The notes beneath the pieces are model-generated. The model was not told where the DNA came from and made no database searches. It saw only the letters and a program-made list of their open reading frames with translations. A DNA stretch of 56,264 nt from Deltaproteobacteria bacterium (GTDB lineage: Bacteria > Desulfobacterota > Syntrophia > Syntrophales > JAIPED01): assembly GCA_021737325.1 (NCBI GenBank), contig JAIPED010000004.1, forward strand, positions 1 through 56,264, given 5' to 3'. Each line of letters begins with the position of its first letter. The first letter of the stretch is position 1. The translations under genes and the position numbers were made by a program. Positions 8,725-17,916 of this stretch are shown one piece after another.

Positions 8725-9297
8725 CTACTCTCCTCGTTTTTTTAGGATGGTCGCCACATAGGCCTCGTTTACCGCCATCAAGTTAACGCTGGCCAAGACC
8801 CCCTTGAAGCGTTCAGTAAAAACCTTCTCCAGCGAGGATAAAGAGATAATCCCCGAGGCCCTTGCCAAAGCACCGACCATGGGCGCGTTAACCACCGCAC
8901 TACCATCTTTGAGCAAACCGCAACCGTTGGCGATATGTAACGCATCGCAGGTGGCAACGGCATATTCCGCATAAGCGGGGAAGTCATGAGGTTGAAGGTT
9001 GGTGTTGATGACAATTAATCCGCCATCATTAAGAGTTGCAGCGATATTGATTATTCTCATCAAGGAAGGATCCAACACCACTGCGATGTCGGCTTTTTGC
9101 ACCTGAGATACCGTTCTAATGGTGGTGGAAGAGATTCTGGTGGAAGCCGTTAGCGGAGCACCCCGCCGTTCAGGGCCAAACTGTGGCGCGGAGGTTATTC
9201 CGCCAAAACCCTCCAAGTACGCGGCTTGGGCGAGGATGTGCGCAGCAACCACCACACCTTGTCCACCCCTGCCATGCCAGACGATGTCGTATCCCAT
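8725..9297 (-). CDS. porG: 2-oxoacid:ferredoxin oxidoreductase, gamma subunit (PorG-like)
   Basis: The 190-residue gamma chain begins with the family motif WHGRGGQGVVVAAHILAQAA and has the TSAPQFGPERRGAPLTAS block that contacts CoA-side elements in this family. It is the first gene of an apparent operon running leftward through porD, porA, porB, yjbQ, the CN hydrolase, purN and pfk, with intergenic gaps of at most 56 bases. GGGAGGGAAC precedes the ATG. Confidence 0.92.
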   Translation of the reverse strand: MGYDIVWHGRGGQGVVVAAHILAQAAYLEGFGGITSAPQFGPERRGAPLTASTRISSTTIRTVSQVQKADIAVVLDPSLMRIINIAATLNDGGLIVINTNLQPHDFPAYAEYAVATCDALHIANGCGLLKDGSAVVNAPMVGALARASGIISLSSLEKVFTERFKGVLASVNLMAVNEAYVATILKKRGE

Positions 9298-9653
9298 GTT
9301 CCCTCCCTAGTTTGGAGTTTGTTGGAGCTTAATAATAAAAAAGCCACGGTTTCTTTACTACCCGTGGCTTTTGCTTTGTTGTGATAAAAAACTAAAGACG
9401 CGAGTAGCAACGATTTGCATTGCTAAGCAGCAGGATAAGACACAAGAGGAGAGCCTTCTTAATTTCTCTCATCTTGTAAAAACCGTTTCCCCGCATCATC
9501 GTTAGAAAAACCTTTCCAGTTTGTGGTAGGGCACTAACCAAAGCCATAAGCCAAGTCAAGGGCAAAAAACCCAAACCAGAGGGAGAACTACCAATCTACA
9601 GGCGATAATGGGCAGTTTAACCTATTCTTACGGCTTCTTGCAATTAACCAGTA
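9298..9653. other. Gene-free stretch between porG and sdaA
   Basis: Apart from the terminator hairpin at 9337-9372, I see no gene here. Short minus-strand frames at 9195-9410 and 9392-9574 lack ribosome binding sites and family resemblance. The por operon promoter should lie in the part nearest 9297, but I could not pick a convincing -35/-10 pair. Confidence 0.5.
9337..9372 (-). terminator. Terminator hairpin downstream of sdaA
   Basis: On the minus strand the stem AAAAGCCACGG/CCGTGGCTTTT is followed by TTTTTTATTATT. It lies about 280 bases past the sdaA stop and just upstream of porG, so it would isolate the por operon from read-through. The A-rich other side means it could also act on the plus strand. 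Confidence 0.6.
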
Positions 9654-11162
9654 TTAACAGTTAACCATGCTACTTCCCAATCCACCCGCGCCTGTTTCAC
9701 GGAAAGCCGCAGGAAGAGCCTGCCCCGTTTGTAGCATTGCGGCAATCACCCTATCCAGATCCTCCCAGTGTTGCGAAGTAAGCTCGGTGCTCGCGATGAG
9801 GTAGGAATTATAAGCCTTCACAGCGCCAAAGGCGTTTCTTTCAATACAAGGAATTAGCACAAACCCTCCCACAGGGTCGCAGGACATTCCCAAGTGGTGT
9901 TCCAGCGCCATTGTGGCCGCAACTTCGGTGGTATCAATGTCAGCACCGCTGGCGTGGGCAAGCATCGCCGCGGCCATCGCCGAAGCGACACCGATCTCTC
10001 CTTGGCAACCAACCTCCGCCCCCGCAACACTGGCGTTGGTTTTACACAAAAAACCCACCAGCCCACCGGCGAGCAAGCCACTTCTCAATGCTTCTTGCGG
10101 CATATTAAGATGGTGTTTCATCATATGGAGCACCGCGGGCATGGTGCCCGCTGAACCTAGGGTAGGTGCGGTAACCGCGAGACGGCCACAGGCATTTCCT
10201 TCAGAAACAGCCAGGGCATAGCTACTCAACTGCTTCATAAAACGGCTGGCAGATTCTTCGCCCAAGGATTTTTCGTATATCAGCTTAGCTTTACGATGAA
10301 ACTCGAAAGGCGCGGGTATCAGCCCTTCTTCGGCAAGGCCCTGTTTGACGCTATTCTCCATCGTGGCGATGATTAAATCCAGCCTGGTCATTACGGTCGC
10401 GGCATCAACTCCCATTATCGCCATCTCATTAGCCAGCATCACCTCGTCCAATGTTTTTCCGTGATCGGTAAGAATTCTCCTAAAGCTTTCCATGCTGTTA
10501 TATTGGTAAAGTGGCTTGCCCCGTTGGGCAGGCGGCTGTCCTTTCCATTGGAAAAATCCCCCACCAGTGGAATAATACTCTCGTTCAAAGAGGGATGAAC
10601 CATCAGCAGCCAGCAGCCGCATCACCATCGTATTGGCAAAGGGGAGATTATGCTCCACCACATCCCAAACAATCATTCCGTGATGAATGGTGAACTTTTT
10701 TCCTTGGATGGTGGCGCTATAGCTCTTCGTTGTATCCCCCAAAGCATCCATCAGGCTGGTGTTACAGGTCTCCGGCTTTTCGCCTAGAAGTCCCGCAATG
10801 ATGGCACGATCCGTATGATGCCCCCTGCCGGTAGCGCTGAGGCTACCGTAGAGCCGTACTTCCAACGCCTGCGCGGGACGAATGGTCTCCGTGGGCAAAT
10901 TTTCTAACGCCTGTAAAAAGTCGGCAGCAATGCGGAGGGGGGCAATGGTGTGAGAGCTCGAAGGACCTGGCCCTACCTTGAAGAGATCGCTAAGAGAAAT
11001 GGTAATCGCTTCACTGCGGGGCAACACAAAACCCTTGGCGGGCGCTGATGTGCCGAGTTGTTCGGCGGAAATTCCCTTAGCATGTAACAACTCCAGCTTT
11101 GCCAAGGGCGAAAGCCCCGCGAGGGAAACCGTTGTCAGTTTTAAAAAGGTTCGTCTGTCCAT
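9654..11162 (-). CDS. Fe-S L-serine dehydratase with Tat-like N-terminus
   Basis: It deaminates L-serine to pyruvate and ammonia using a [4Fe-4S] cluster. The 502-residue single chain has the SdaA core from about residue 55 (ISLSDLFKVGPGPSSSHT). Cluster cysteines are Cys386 (GCQGEIG), Cys428 (GMSCDPVGG) and Cys439 (LIPCIERNA), with the 42- and 11-residue spacing of the family, and there is a C-terminal Cys502. Residues 1-50 form an extension absent from ordinary cytoplasmic SdaA. It begins MDRRTFLKLTTVSLAGL, a twin-arginine pattern followed by a hydrophobic stretch, with AKG about residue 28 as a possible cleavage area. Export of a folded Fe-S enzyme by Tat is possible but unproven. GAGGTG precedes the ATG. 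Confidence 0.88.
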   Translation of the reverse strand: MDRRTFLKLTTVSLAGLSPLAKLELLHAKGISAEQLGTSAPAKGFVLPRSEAITISLSDLFKVGPGPSSSHTIAPLRIAADFLQALENLPTETIRPAQALEVRLYGSLSATGRGHHTDRAIIAGLLGEKPETCNTSLMDALGDTTKSYSATIQGKKFTIHHGMIVWDVVEHNLPFANTMVMRLLAADGSSLFEREYYSTGGGFFQWKGQPPAQRGKPLYQYNSMESFRRILTDHGKTLDEVMLANEMAIMGVDAATVMTRLDLIIATMENSVKQGLAEEGLIPAPFEFHRKAKLIYEKSLGEESASRFMKQLSSYALAVSEGNACGRLAVTAPTLGSAGTMPAVLHMMKHHLNMPQEALRSGLLAGGLVGFLCKTNASVAGAEVGCQGEIGVASAMAAAMLAHASGADIDTTEVAATMALEHHLGMSCDPVGGFVLIPCIERNAFGAVKAYNSYLIASTELTSQHWEDLDRVIAAMLQTGQALPAAFRETGAGGLGSSMVNC

Positions 11163-11352
11163 TTTAGCACCTCACTTTTTTAGTATGCCCCCCCCCTTAC
11201 CTCAGAGGGATTGGGCAGATTGAAAGGGATCTCTGCCAAATTATTCGCCAACAATCGGGGATTAAGTTGCGAGGAGAAGGAATAAAGAGAATACCCCCCC
11301 CTTTTTCGGACAACCCCCTAATAAAAAACTGCTATTGCCATGATTGGGCAGC
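11163..11352. other. Intergenic region with two poly-C tracts
   Basis: A run of nine C lies at about 11188-11196 and a run of eight C at about 11294-11301, on either side of an otherwise ordinary spacer between glpD and sdaA. The first is about 25 bases upstream of the sdaA start, in its likely leader or promoter zone. Confidence 0.6.
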
Positions 11353-12921
11353 TCAACACCATGGCAGATAATTCTGTGCAAGCTTTGTGTATTCGGCAAC
11401 TTCGCGTGCCACCCAGGATTCGTCCTTGCCCAATTCTTGTGCCATCACGGTTGCAACCCTTGGTGCTATGGCAACGCTTTCCTTCGCATCGAGCAGTAAC
11501 GCACGGGTGCGACGGGAAAGCACATCTTCCAGCTTAATTGCCATTTCCTCACGAACAGCCCAAACGATCTCCGCCACACTGTAGGGGAATTGGGGACTCA
11601 GTCCCTGCGATAACTTTTTGTCTTTCTTCATCAATTCCCTAATTTTGCAGGCATCGCTACCGTAGTACCCCAACGGGTCATCCGCGGTAACTACGGGCAT
11701 TGCGCCGCTGATGGGCAGGTTTTCTGTCTGACATTGCGCCCGCGCTAGACCCGCGATAATCGCCGCTTGGTTCACGGTATCTTCCGCCATCTTACGGTAT
11801 GTTGTCCACTTCCCCCCCGTTATGGTTACCAAACCCGTGGGGGAAATCAGCAAGGTGTGATCACGGGATAGTTGCGCCGTTTTTTTGCCCTTGCCCGCAC
11901 CTATGAATAGTGGCCTGATACCCGCAAAGGTGCTCAAAATATCCTCCTTGTTGGGCTTCATCGCTAGATACTGCCTCGCGTTACGAATGATAAAATCCAC
12001 CTCCTGCGAAAGCGGGCGGGGTTCCAGATCTATTTTTTTAATGGGTGTATCGGTGGTGCCAACCACCACCTTACCCTCCCAAGGCACGGCAAACATTACG
12101 CGCCCATCATCGGTATGCGGCACCATGATCGCGTTCTTGCCCGGCAGAAATTTTTTATCCACCACGATGTGCGCTCCCTGCGAAGGCGCGATAATTTTTC
12201 CGGCACTGGGAATATCCATCTTGATGATACCCTCTACGAAAACACCACTGGCATTGATAACCACCTTACCAAGAACATCAAACTCGTCTGCCGCAACCTC
12301 ATCTCTGGCTCGCACACCACAGATTAAGCCATCCTTGCCCTTTTTTAAGCCGATAACCTTGGTATGGTTGATGAGGGTCGCGCCCTGCGCTACCGCCGTT
12401 TGTGCCAGATTGATGGCCAGACGGGCATCGTCAAACTGACCATCAAAATACACAATGCCGCCCAGAAGCCCTTCACTGGCAACGGTGGGGATGCGTTTAA
12501 TCGTCTCCCTGCGGGAGAGGTGCTGGGAAGCACCAAACCCCAACTCGCCGGCAAGCATATCGTAGAGTTTCAACCCGATGCCGTAAAAAGGGCCATCCCA
12601 CCAATCATAAGCGGGAACAATGAAGGATTGGTGGCGCACCAAATGCGGGGCATTCCTTAAAAGTAAACCGCGCTCGTGCAGAGCTTCCAACACCAGCGAG
12701 ATGTTGCCTTGTTTAAGATAGCGGACACCGCCATGGATGAGCTTTGTGCTTCTGCTGGAAGTGCCCTGGGCGAAATCGCTCTGTTCCAGAAGTAGCGTCT
12801 TATAGCCGCGGTTGGCAGCATCAACTGCAACCCCCAAGCCCGTGGCACCGCCGCCAACGACAATCACATCCCAAAGCTCGCCCTCACGGCTAAGCCTTTG
12901 CAACATCTCTGCTCTCTTCAT
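11353..12921 (-). CDS. glpD: FAD-dependent glycerol-3-phosphate dehydrogenase GlpD
   Basis: It oxidises glycerol 3-phosphate to dihydroxyacetone phosphate at the membrane and passes electrons to quinone. The 522-residue protein has the FAD dinucleotide motif VVGGGATGLGVAVDAANRG near residue 20, the GlpD signature TSSRSTKLIHGGVRYL and ITGGKWTTYRKMAEDTV towards the C-terminus. The ATG at 12921 follows GAGGAACGGAAG; longer in-frame starts have no such site. It lies downstream of glpK in the same direction. Confidence 0.93.
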   Translation of the reverse strand: MKRAEMLQRLSREGELWDVIVVGGGATGLGVAVDAANRGYKTLLLEQSDFAQGTSSRSTKLIHGGVRYLKQGNISLVLEALHERGLLLRNAPHLVRHQSFIVPAYDWWDGPFYGIGLKLYDMLAGELGFGASQHLSRRETIKRIPTVASEGLLGGIVYFDGQFDDARLAINLAQTAVAQGATLINHTKVIGLKKGKDGLICGVRARDEVAADEFDVLGKVVINASGVFVEGIIKMDIPSAGKIIAPSQGAHIVVDKKFLPGKNAIMVPHTDDGRVMFAVPWEGKVVVGTTDTPIKKIDLEPRPLSQEVDFIIRNARQYLAMKPNKEDILSTFAGIRPLFIGAGKGKKTAQLSRDHTLLISPTGLVTITGGKWTTYRKMAEDTVNQAAIIAGLARAQCQTENLPISGAMPVVTADDPLGYYGSDACKIRELMKKDKKLSQGLSPQFPYSVAEIVWAVREEMAIKLEDVLSRRTRALLLDAKESVAIAPRVATVMAQELGKDESWVAREVAEYTKLAQNYLPWC

Positions 12922-12945
12922 CTTCCGTTCCTCTGTATTTTCTCT

Positions 12946-12974
12946 AATACCACGGCGGAGTACCCGTGGGTATT
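12946..12974 (-). other. Hairpin in the glpK-glpD spacer
   Basis: An inverted repeat, AATACCACGG against CCCGTGGGTATT with one bulge, lies 25 bases upstream of the glpD start in the transcribed spacer. It has no T-run, so it is not a standard terminator. It may influence mRNA stability or glpD translation. Confidence 0.35.
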
Positions 12975-13076
12975 GCCACAATATCCGTCAAATGCTCATT
13001 GTCACCATCGCCAACATTGATGCAGCAAAAGGTTCACCCGCCCCATCGTTGTCGTCGTGCTTCCATCGAAAATTAA

Positions 13077-14567
13077 TTACCGCGCCCACCCCTTGGAGCG
13101 GTCAATGGCGCGACGCCAATCGTAGATTATTGCTTGCGCCTCGTCCCGCGACATTACTGGCTCGAACCTCCTGGCAATTGCCACACCCTTAGCTATTTCT
13201 TCGGCGCTATGCCAAAAACCCACGGCCAGCCCCGCAAGATAAGCCGCTCCGAGCGCCGTCGTTTCCGTAACAACGGGTTTAACCACAGGAACGCCAAGGA
13301 TATCGGCTTGAAACTGCATGAGTAAATCGTTGCTGGTTGCCCCACCATCAACCCGCAATTCCGCAACCGCCACCCCCGAATCGGCAACCATCCGCTCTAG
13401 AACATCATGCGACTGCAACGCTATGCTTTGCAAGGAGGCAAGCGCTATTTGACCTGCGCTGGTCCCCCTAGTAATTCCCACGATTATCCCCCTCGCGTAG
13501 GGGTCCCAATGAGGCGCCCCCAGCCCGGCAAAAGCAGGCACGAGATAAACACCATCGGTGCCCTTCACGCTTCTGGCCAGGGCCTCCACATCGGCCGCTT
13601 GTTTGATTATCCCCAAGCCATCTCTAAGCCATTGCACCACGGCACCGCCGATAAAAACGCTACCCTCCAAGGCGTAGATAGTTTTACCCGCAACTCGCCA
13701 AGCAACCGTTGCCAACAAATTGTTGGGGCTCGCAACAGCGCGCTCACCGGTATTCATCAGCATAAAGCAGCCTGTACCGTAGGTGTTTTTTACCATCCCC
13801 GCCTTGGTACACACCTGCCCAAAAAGCGCCGCCTGTTGATCGCCAGCGATACCCGCGATGGGAATACCCACAGGAAATAACTTCGGAGAGGTATGGGCAT
13901 AGAGTTCTGAAGAAGAACGGATTTCGGGAAGGAGAGAGCCCGGAATATCCAAAAAGGAGAGAAGCTCTTCATCCCATTTTCCAAGATGAATATCGACTAG
14001 CATCGTTCGTGAGGCGTTGCTTAGATCCGTAATATGGAGCGCCCCGCCCGTGAGGTTCCAAACCAACCAAGAATCCACCGTGCCGCAGGCAAGTTCTCCT
14101 GCCTCAGCCCGGCGCCGCGCCCCAGGGATATTATCCAATATCCATTTTATCTTTTTGCCCGAAAAATAGGCATCAACGACTAAGCCCGTTTTCTCCCGTA
14201 TTCTTTCCTCATAGCCTTTAGCCTTTAATTCGTTACAAATTTCCGCCGTGCGGCGATCCTGCCAGACAATCGCGTTGCAAATCGGCTTTCCTGTTTTTTT
14301 CTCCCAGACTATCGTTGTCTCGCGCTGGTTGGTAATGCCAATGGCGGCAATGTCGGCGGCGCTAATCTCCGCCTTGCTTAGCGCCTCGGTAAACACCCCC
14401 GCTTGCGTGTACCAAATCTCCGCAGGGTCATGCTCCACCCACCCAGGCTGGGGATAATGTTGCGCAAATTCCTTCTGCGCGGAAGCCACCACCGCGCCAT
14501 CGGCAGCAAAAACTATCGCTCTTGAGCTGGTCGTGCCCTGGTCTAACGATACGATATAATCAGCCAT
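13077..14567 (-). CDS. glpK: Glycerol kinase GlpK
   Basis: It phosphorylates glycerol to glycerol 3-phosphate for GlpD. The 496-residue protein begins [17 protein letters not shown] (phosphate-binding loop of the FGGY family) and contains [33 protein letters not shown] and [15 protein letters not shown], all characteristic of GlpK. AGAGGAGAAGGAG precedes the ATG. No glpF or glpR is adjacent, so glycerol entry and regulation are encoded elsewhere or absent. Confidence 0.96.
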   Translation of the reverse strand: MADYIVSLDQGTTSSRAIVFAADGAVVASAQKEFAQHYPQPGWVEHDPAEIWYTQAGVFTEALSKAEISAADIAAIGITNQRETTIVWEKKTGKPICNAIVWQDRRTAEICNELKAKGYEERIREKTGLVVDAYFSGKKIKWILDNIPGARRRAEAGELACGTVDSWLVWNLTGGALHITDLSNASRTMLVDIHLGKWDEELLSFLDIPGSLLPEIRSSSELYAHTSPKLFPVGIPIAGIAGDQQAALFGQVCTKAGMVKNTYGTGCFMLMNTGERAVASPNNLLATVAWRVAGKTIYALEGSVFIGGAVVQWLRDGLGIIKQAADVEALARSVKGTDGVYLVPAFAGLGAPHWDPYARGIIVGITRGTSAGQIALASLQSIALQSHDVLERMVADSGVAVAELRVDGGATSNDLLMQFQADILGVPVVKPVVTETTALGAAYLAGLAVGFWHSAEEIAKGVAIARRFEPVMSRDEAQAIIYDWRRAIDRSKGWAR

Positions 14568-14770
14568 AATTGTTCTCCTTCTCCTCTTTACGGCGAAAAC
14601 TACCCTGCTTAAACGGGATGGTGGCTACACCGATTCTCCCCCGTTGTCTATGGACAGAGCGGATTCTTGCGCGAATCTCCTCAATGTTGCAGGCTTTTTG
14701 TAGATAGACCAACCACCACCAATGCTTCCAACAATTAAAATATGCCCCATTAGCCATAAACGCTTTTGGG

Positions 14771-14799
14771 TTGTAAAAAGGAACAAAGATAACTATACG
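14771..14799 (+). promoter_or_regulatory. Candidate promoter for the M16-phoH gene run
   Basis: TTGTAA (14771-14776) and TATACG (14794-14799) are spaced by 17 bases. The predicted start near 14806 falls almost on the first ATG at 14808, so either the mRNA is leaderless or the ATG at 14820 is used. Confidence 0.3.
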
Positions 14800-14807
14800 G
14801 CAACGCT

Positions 14808-15041
14808 ATGCGCCTCACGATGAAATGGATACAGTACATAGCGATACTAATTCTTTCCTGCTTCTTTCTGATTTTCGGTATCGATTTGCTTATTGCGACC
14901 TACGCGATGGCAAACCCCATATTGTTTGTTGTGAGCTTTTTTGCCTCAAACCTCATCATCCTCATTTCGCTGGTGGGCATGACCTATTGCTTTTTTCGGA
15001 TTCGTAGTTTGTTAAGAGCACCACAGGAAAAGGAAAAGTAA
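14808..15041 (+). CDS. Small two-helix membrane protein
   Basis: The 77-residue product has two clear hydrophobic segments (about residues 7-29 and 34-62) followed by a basic, polar tail (RIRSLLRAPQEKEK). No family was recognised. The stop overlaps the next start codon (TAATG), so it is translationally coupled to the first M16 gene and may help in membrane assembly of that pair. No good ribosome binding site precedes 14808; the second in-frame ATG at 14820 is an alternative start. Confidence 0.65.
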   Translation: MRLTMKWIQYIAILILSCFFLIFGIDLLIATYAMANPILFVVSFFASNLIILISLVGMTYCFFRIRSLLRAPQEKEK

Positions 15042-16513
15042 TGAAGCTCCGTAGTTTTCTCCTCGCCGTTGTCTTGCTTTGCCTGCCCGTATCCGTGCAA
15101 GCGCTAGGAATAGATGCCAAAATGGTCAAGCAGACGCTACCCAATGGCATTAAGGTCTTTATTTATCATCGCGACACTTCGCCGACGATTTCGTTTTACA
15201 TCGGGCACAAGGTAGGTGGTGTTGACGGTGAGCTGACCGGTGCGGCGCATTTTTTAGAGCACCTGCTTTTCAAAGGCACCGCCAATGTCGGCTCCCTGGA
15301 TTTTAGACAAGAAGAAAAAATACTCCAGCGGGTGATCGCCACGGGTGATGCGCTTGATGAAGAGCGAGCCAAAGGAACGGACACTAAACAGATTGCTCAG
15401 TTGGAAAAGCGATTAACAGAACTAACTGAGGCGCATCGACAGTTTTACCGCGCTAGTGAGTTGGCGCGGATCTACATTGAGAATGGCGCGACGGATTTTA
15501 ACGCCTCCACCGGCGTGGATTTTACCTTTTACATGGTTTCCCTACCCAAAGATAAGCTTGAGCTTTGGGCACGCGTTGAAGCCGACCGCCGCAAAAACCC
15601 CCTCTTTAGAGATTTTTACGCGGAGCGGAGCGTCGTGGCGCAGGAGCGTGTGCAACGCACCGAAAGCGTTCCCGACGGCATGCTCATGGAGCTTTTCTTG
15701 GCCACCGCGTTTACCGCACACCCCTACCGCAATCCCACCGTTGGCTGGATGGACGATATCAATGCGCTTAGCCATACATACATGAGGCAATACTTTGAGA
15801 ATTTCTATGCCCCACAAAATACCGTTATCGTGCTGGTGGGCGATGTTAATGCCCCAGAGGCGCTCGCGGTTATCACACGGTATTTGGGCGATATTCCGCC
15901 CCGCAAGGTCGTTAGGAAGAACATTGTCGTGGAGCCGTTGCAACGAGGAGAAAAACGCGCAGAGTTGGCTCTTGATGCCAACGAAAAGCTCTATATCGGC
16001 TTTCATAAGCCAACCTATCCCCATAAAGATAATTACGCCTTTGAAATAATGGAGAACATCCTTACTTCCGGCCGCTCTTCACGATTACATCGCTCTCTTA
16101 TTGAAAGGACAAACCCCCTCGCGCAAAGCGTGGAAGCCGCTAATGGCTTGCCTGGAGTGCGCTACAACAACCTCTTTTGTATTTTTGCGACACCGTTAGC
16201 CGCAGGTAAACTGGAAAACTTGGAGGTCGCGATTACCGATGAGTTGGCGCAGTTGGCGCAAAACGGCATTGAGGAAGCGGAACTACAAAAGGCAAAAAAC
16301 AGCATCCGCTTTAACTTTTTCTCCCGCTTAGAAACAAACAATGGTCTTGCCTCACTCCTCGCCTACAGCGCAACCGTGTTTGGGGATACGGCATCGCTGG
16401 ATCACTACCTTGAGGAAATTGAACAAGTCCGTACAGAAGATGTGCAAAGAGTGGCACGGGAGTATCTCACCAAAGAAAACCGTACCGTCGTAATGATAAA
16501 AAGGGAAAAATGA
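15041..16513 (+). CDS. Exported M16 zinc peptidase, catalytic subunit
   Basis: This metallopeptidase of the insulinase/PqqL family should act in the periplasm. The 490-residue protein starts with a signal peptide (MKLRSFLLAVVLLCLPVSVQA). The inverted zinc motif follows as His70-Phe-Leu-Glu73-His74 (HFLEHLLF), and a later acidic ligand region (FYAERSVVAQERVQR) is in the expected position. It overlaps the next M16 gene by four bases (ATGA). The active and inactive chains probably form a heterodimer, as in PqqL/processing-peptidase-type pairs. The natural substrate is unknown. Confidence 0.9.
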   Translation: MKLRSFLLAVVLLCLPVSVQALGIDAKMVKQTLPNGIKVFIYHRDTSPTISFYIGHKVGGVDGELTGAAHFLEHLLFKGTANVGSLDFRQEEKILQRVIATGDALDEERAKGTDTKQIAQLEKRLTELTEAHRQFYRASELARIYIENGATDFNASTGVDFTFYMVSLPKDKLELWARVEADRRKNPLFRDFYAERSVVAQERVQRTESVPDGMLMELFLATAFTAHPYRNPTVGWMDDINALSHTYMRQYFENFYAPQNTVIVLVGDVNAPEALAVITRYLGDIPPRKVVRKNIVVEPLQRGEKRAELALDANEKLYIGFHKPTYPHKDNYAFEIMENILTSGRSSRLHRSLIERTNPLAQSVEAANGLPGVRYNNLFCIFATPLAAGKLENLEVAITDELAQLAQNGIEEAELQKAKNSIRFNFFSRLETNNGLASLLAYSATVFGDTASLDHYLEEIEQVRTEDVQRVAREYLTKENRTVVMIKREK

Positions 16514-17916
16514 AAAGCACCCGAATAATTTTTGCTTTTTTGCTGTTGCTACTTGCCGTCGAAGCCAACGCCGCCAACGCTTCGTTGGGGAAAGCGCCAG
16601 AACGGTTTGTTCTTGATAACGGCATTCCCGTGCATTTTGTAGCAAACAACGAGCTACCCTTGCTGCGTGTTGCCGTAATTGTGCGCGGGGGTTCCGTTAA
16701 TGACCCCGAAGGCTTAGAGGGCACCGCAGGACTGATGTTTTCCGCCATGCGCCTGGGAACAAGTACCTATCCCGTGCAGGATATTGATAATCGCCTTGAC
16801 GCATTGGCAATAGATATTTCAATAACAACGGGAGAGGAATACTCCATCATTGAGTTAGCAACACTTAAAGAAAATGTTGATGAGGCGCTCAATATCTTAG
16901 CGAGCGTTATTACCGAACCATCCGTCGTTACCAGCGGCTGGAGCCTTACCAACAGATTCAAAACCAATAAAGGCATCGCCACCCTCAAAGAAATCTCCAA
17001 GGATAACATTCGCCGCCTGAAGGATAACCAACAAGCCTTGGTTATCAAACATTTTTCTCGTCTGATGTACAACGGCACCAACCGTCAGCGGATGGCATCG
17101 TTAAAATCAATTGACGCCATTACCAAGAGTGATCTGGCTTCCCTCTATAAAGGGGTTGTTACCCCGCGACGCATTCAGATCGCTGCCAGCGGAGCAATAA
17201 GCGCGGCGGAATTGCAAAGAAAATTGAATGGAGCTCTGGGGGGCTGGCAAGCCACGGGTTTCGCAATCACCGCAGAGAAAATGCCCGCTAAACCTAACGG
17301 TGCGGTTTATTTTATTGTGAAGGACTCGCCGCAGAGCATTATCGTCAAGGGGTTTTGGGCGCCCCGCAAGGCCAGCGAGCACGCTTACGACTTTGAGATC
17401 ATTAACAATATCATTGGCGGTGAGGGACACATCTCGCGGCTCTTTCGCCAAATTCGCACCGAACACGGCTACGCCTACGCGACAGGTTCGTTTTACCGTC
17501 AGGGCTATGAACTAGGCTTGATGGGCGTATATGCCTTTGTCCGAGCGGAGAACACCATCCCCGTGCTGGAAATGATAAATAAAATTCTTGCGGGATCCCG
17601 TGAAGAAGGCTTTAGCTCTGAGGAAGTAACGATAACCAAAAACTCCATCCGTAACCGTTTCGTTTTCACCTTTGCCTCTCCCTTTGATCTCGCAATGAAG
17701 TTTGCCGAAATTGAATACGCGAATCTGCCCGCAGACTTTTACACGGGTTATCTGAAAAGAATTGAGGCGGTTGACGAAGCCAAGATGCGCGAGGTTGCGG
17801 CAACCTATATTAGTGAGCAAGAAGCGCTCACGATTATTATTGGGCCACAGGAACAACTAACCAAGCTCCAAGAAACCCACGGGAAAATAACGGTTATTGA
17901 GGGAAATGGCTACTAA
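16510..17916 (+). CDS. Exported M16 family protein lacking the zinc motif
   Basis: The 468-residue homologue has a signal peptide (MKSTRIIFAFLLLLLAVEANA) and an M16 fold. At the position of HxxEH it reads GTAGLMFSAM (71-80), so zinc cannot be bound there. It is the probable non-catalytic partner that completes the substrate chamber with the upstream protein. The conserved C-half blocks (GGEGHISRLFRQIRTEHGYAY) are intact. The end overlaps the phoH start. Confidence 0.88.
   Translation: MKSTRIIFAFLLLLLAVEANAANASLGKAPERFVLDNGIPVHFVANNELPLLRVAVIVRGGSVNDPEGLEGTAGLMFSAMRLGTSTYPVQDIDNRLDALAIDISITTGEEYSIIELATLKENVDEALNILASVITEPSVVTSGWSLTNRFKTNKGIATLKEISKDNIRRLKDNQQALVIKHFSRLMYNGTNRQRMASLKSIDAITKSDLASLYKGVVTPRRIQIAASGAISAAELQRKLNGALGGWQATGFAITAEKMPAKPNGAVYFIVKDSPQSIIVKGFWAPRKASEHAYDFEIINNIIGGEGHISRLFRQIRTEHGYAYATGSFYRQGYELGLMGVYAFVRAENTIPVLEMINKILAGSREEGFSSEEVTITKNSIRNRFVFTFASPFDLAMKFAEIEYANLPADFYTGYLKRIEAVDEAKMREVAATYISEQEALTIIIGPQEQLTKLQETHGKITVIEGNGY

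Noticed and set aside
9392-9574. Small minus-strand frame with a hydrophobic end
   Set aside because: No ribosome binding site or family, and composition like untranslated spacer.
14560-14757. 65-codon minus-strand frame overlapping the glpK start
   Set aside because: No family and no ribosome binding site, and it occupies the likely glpK promoter and leader.
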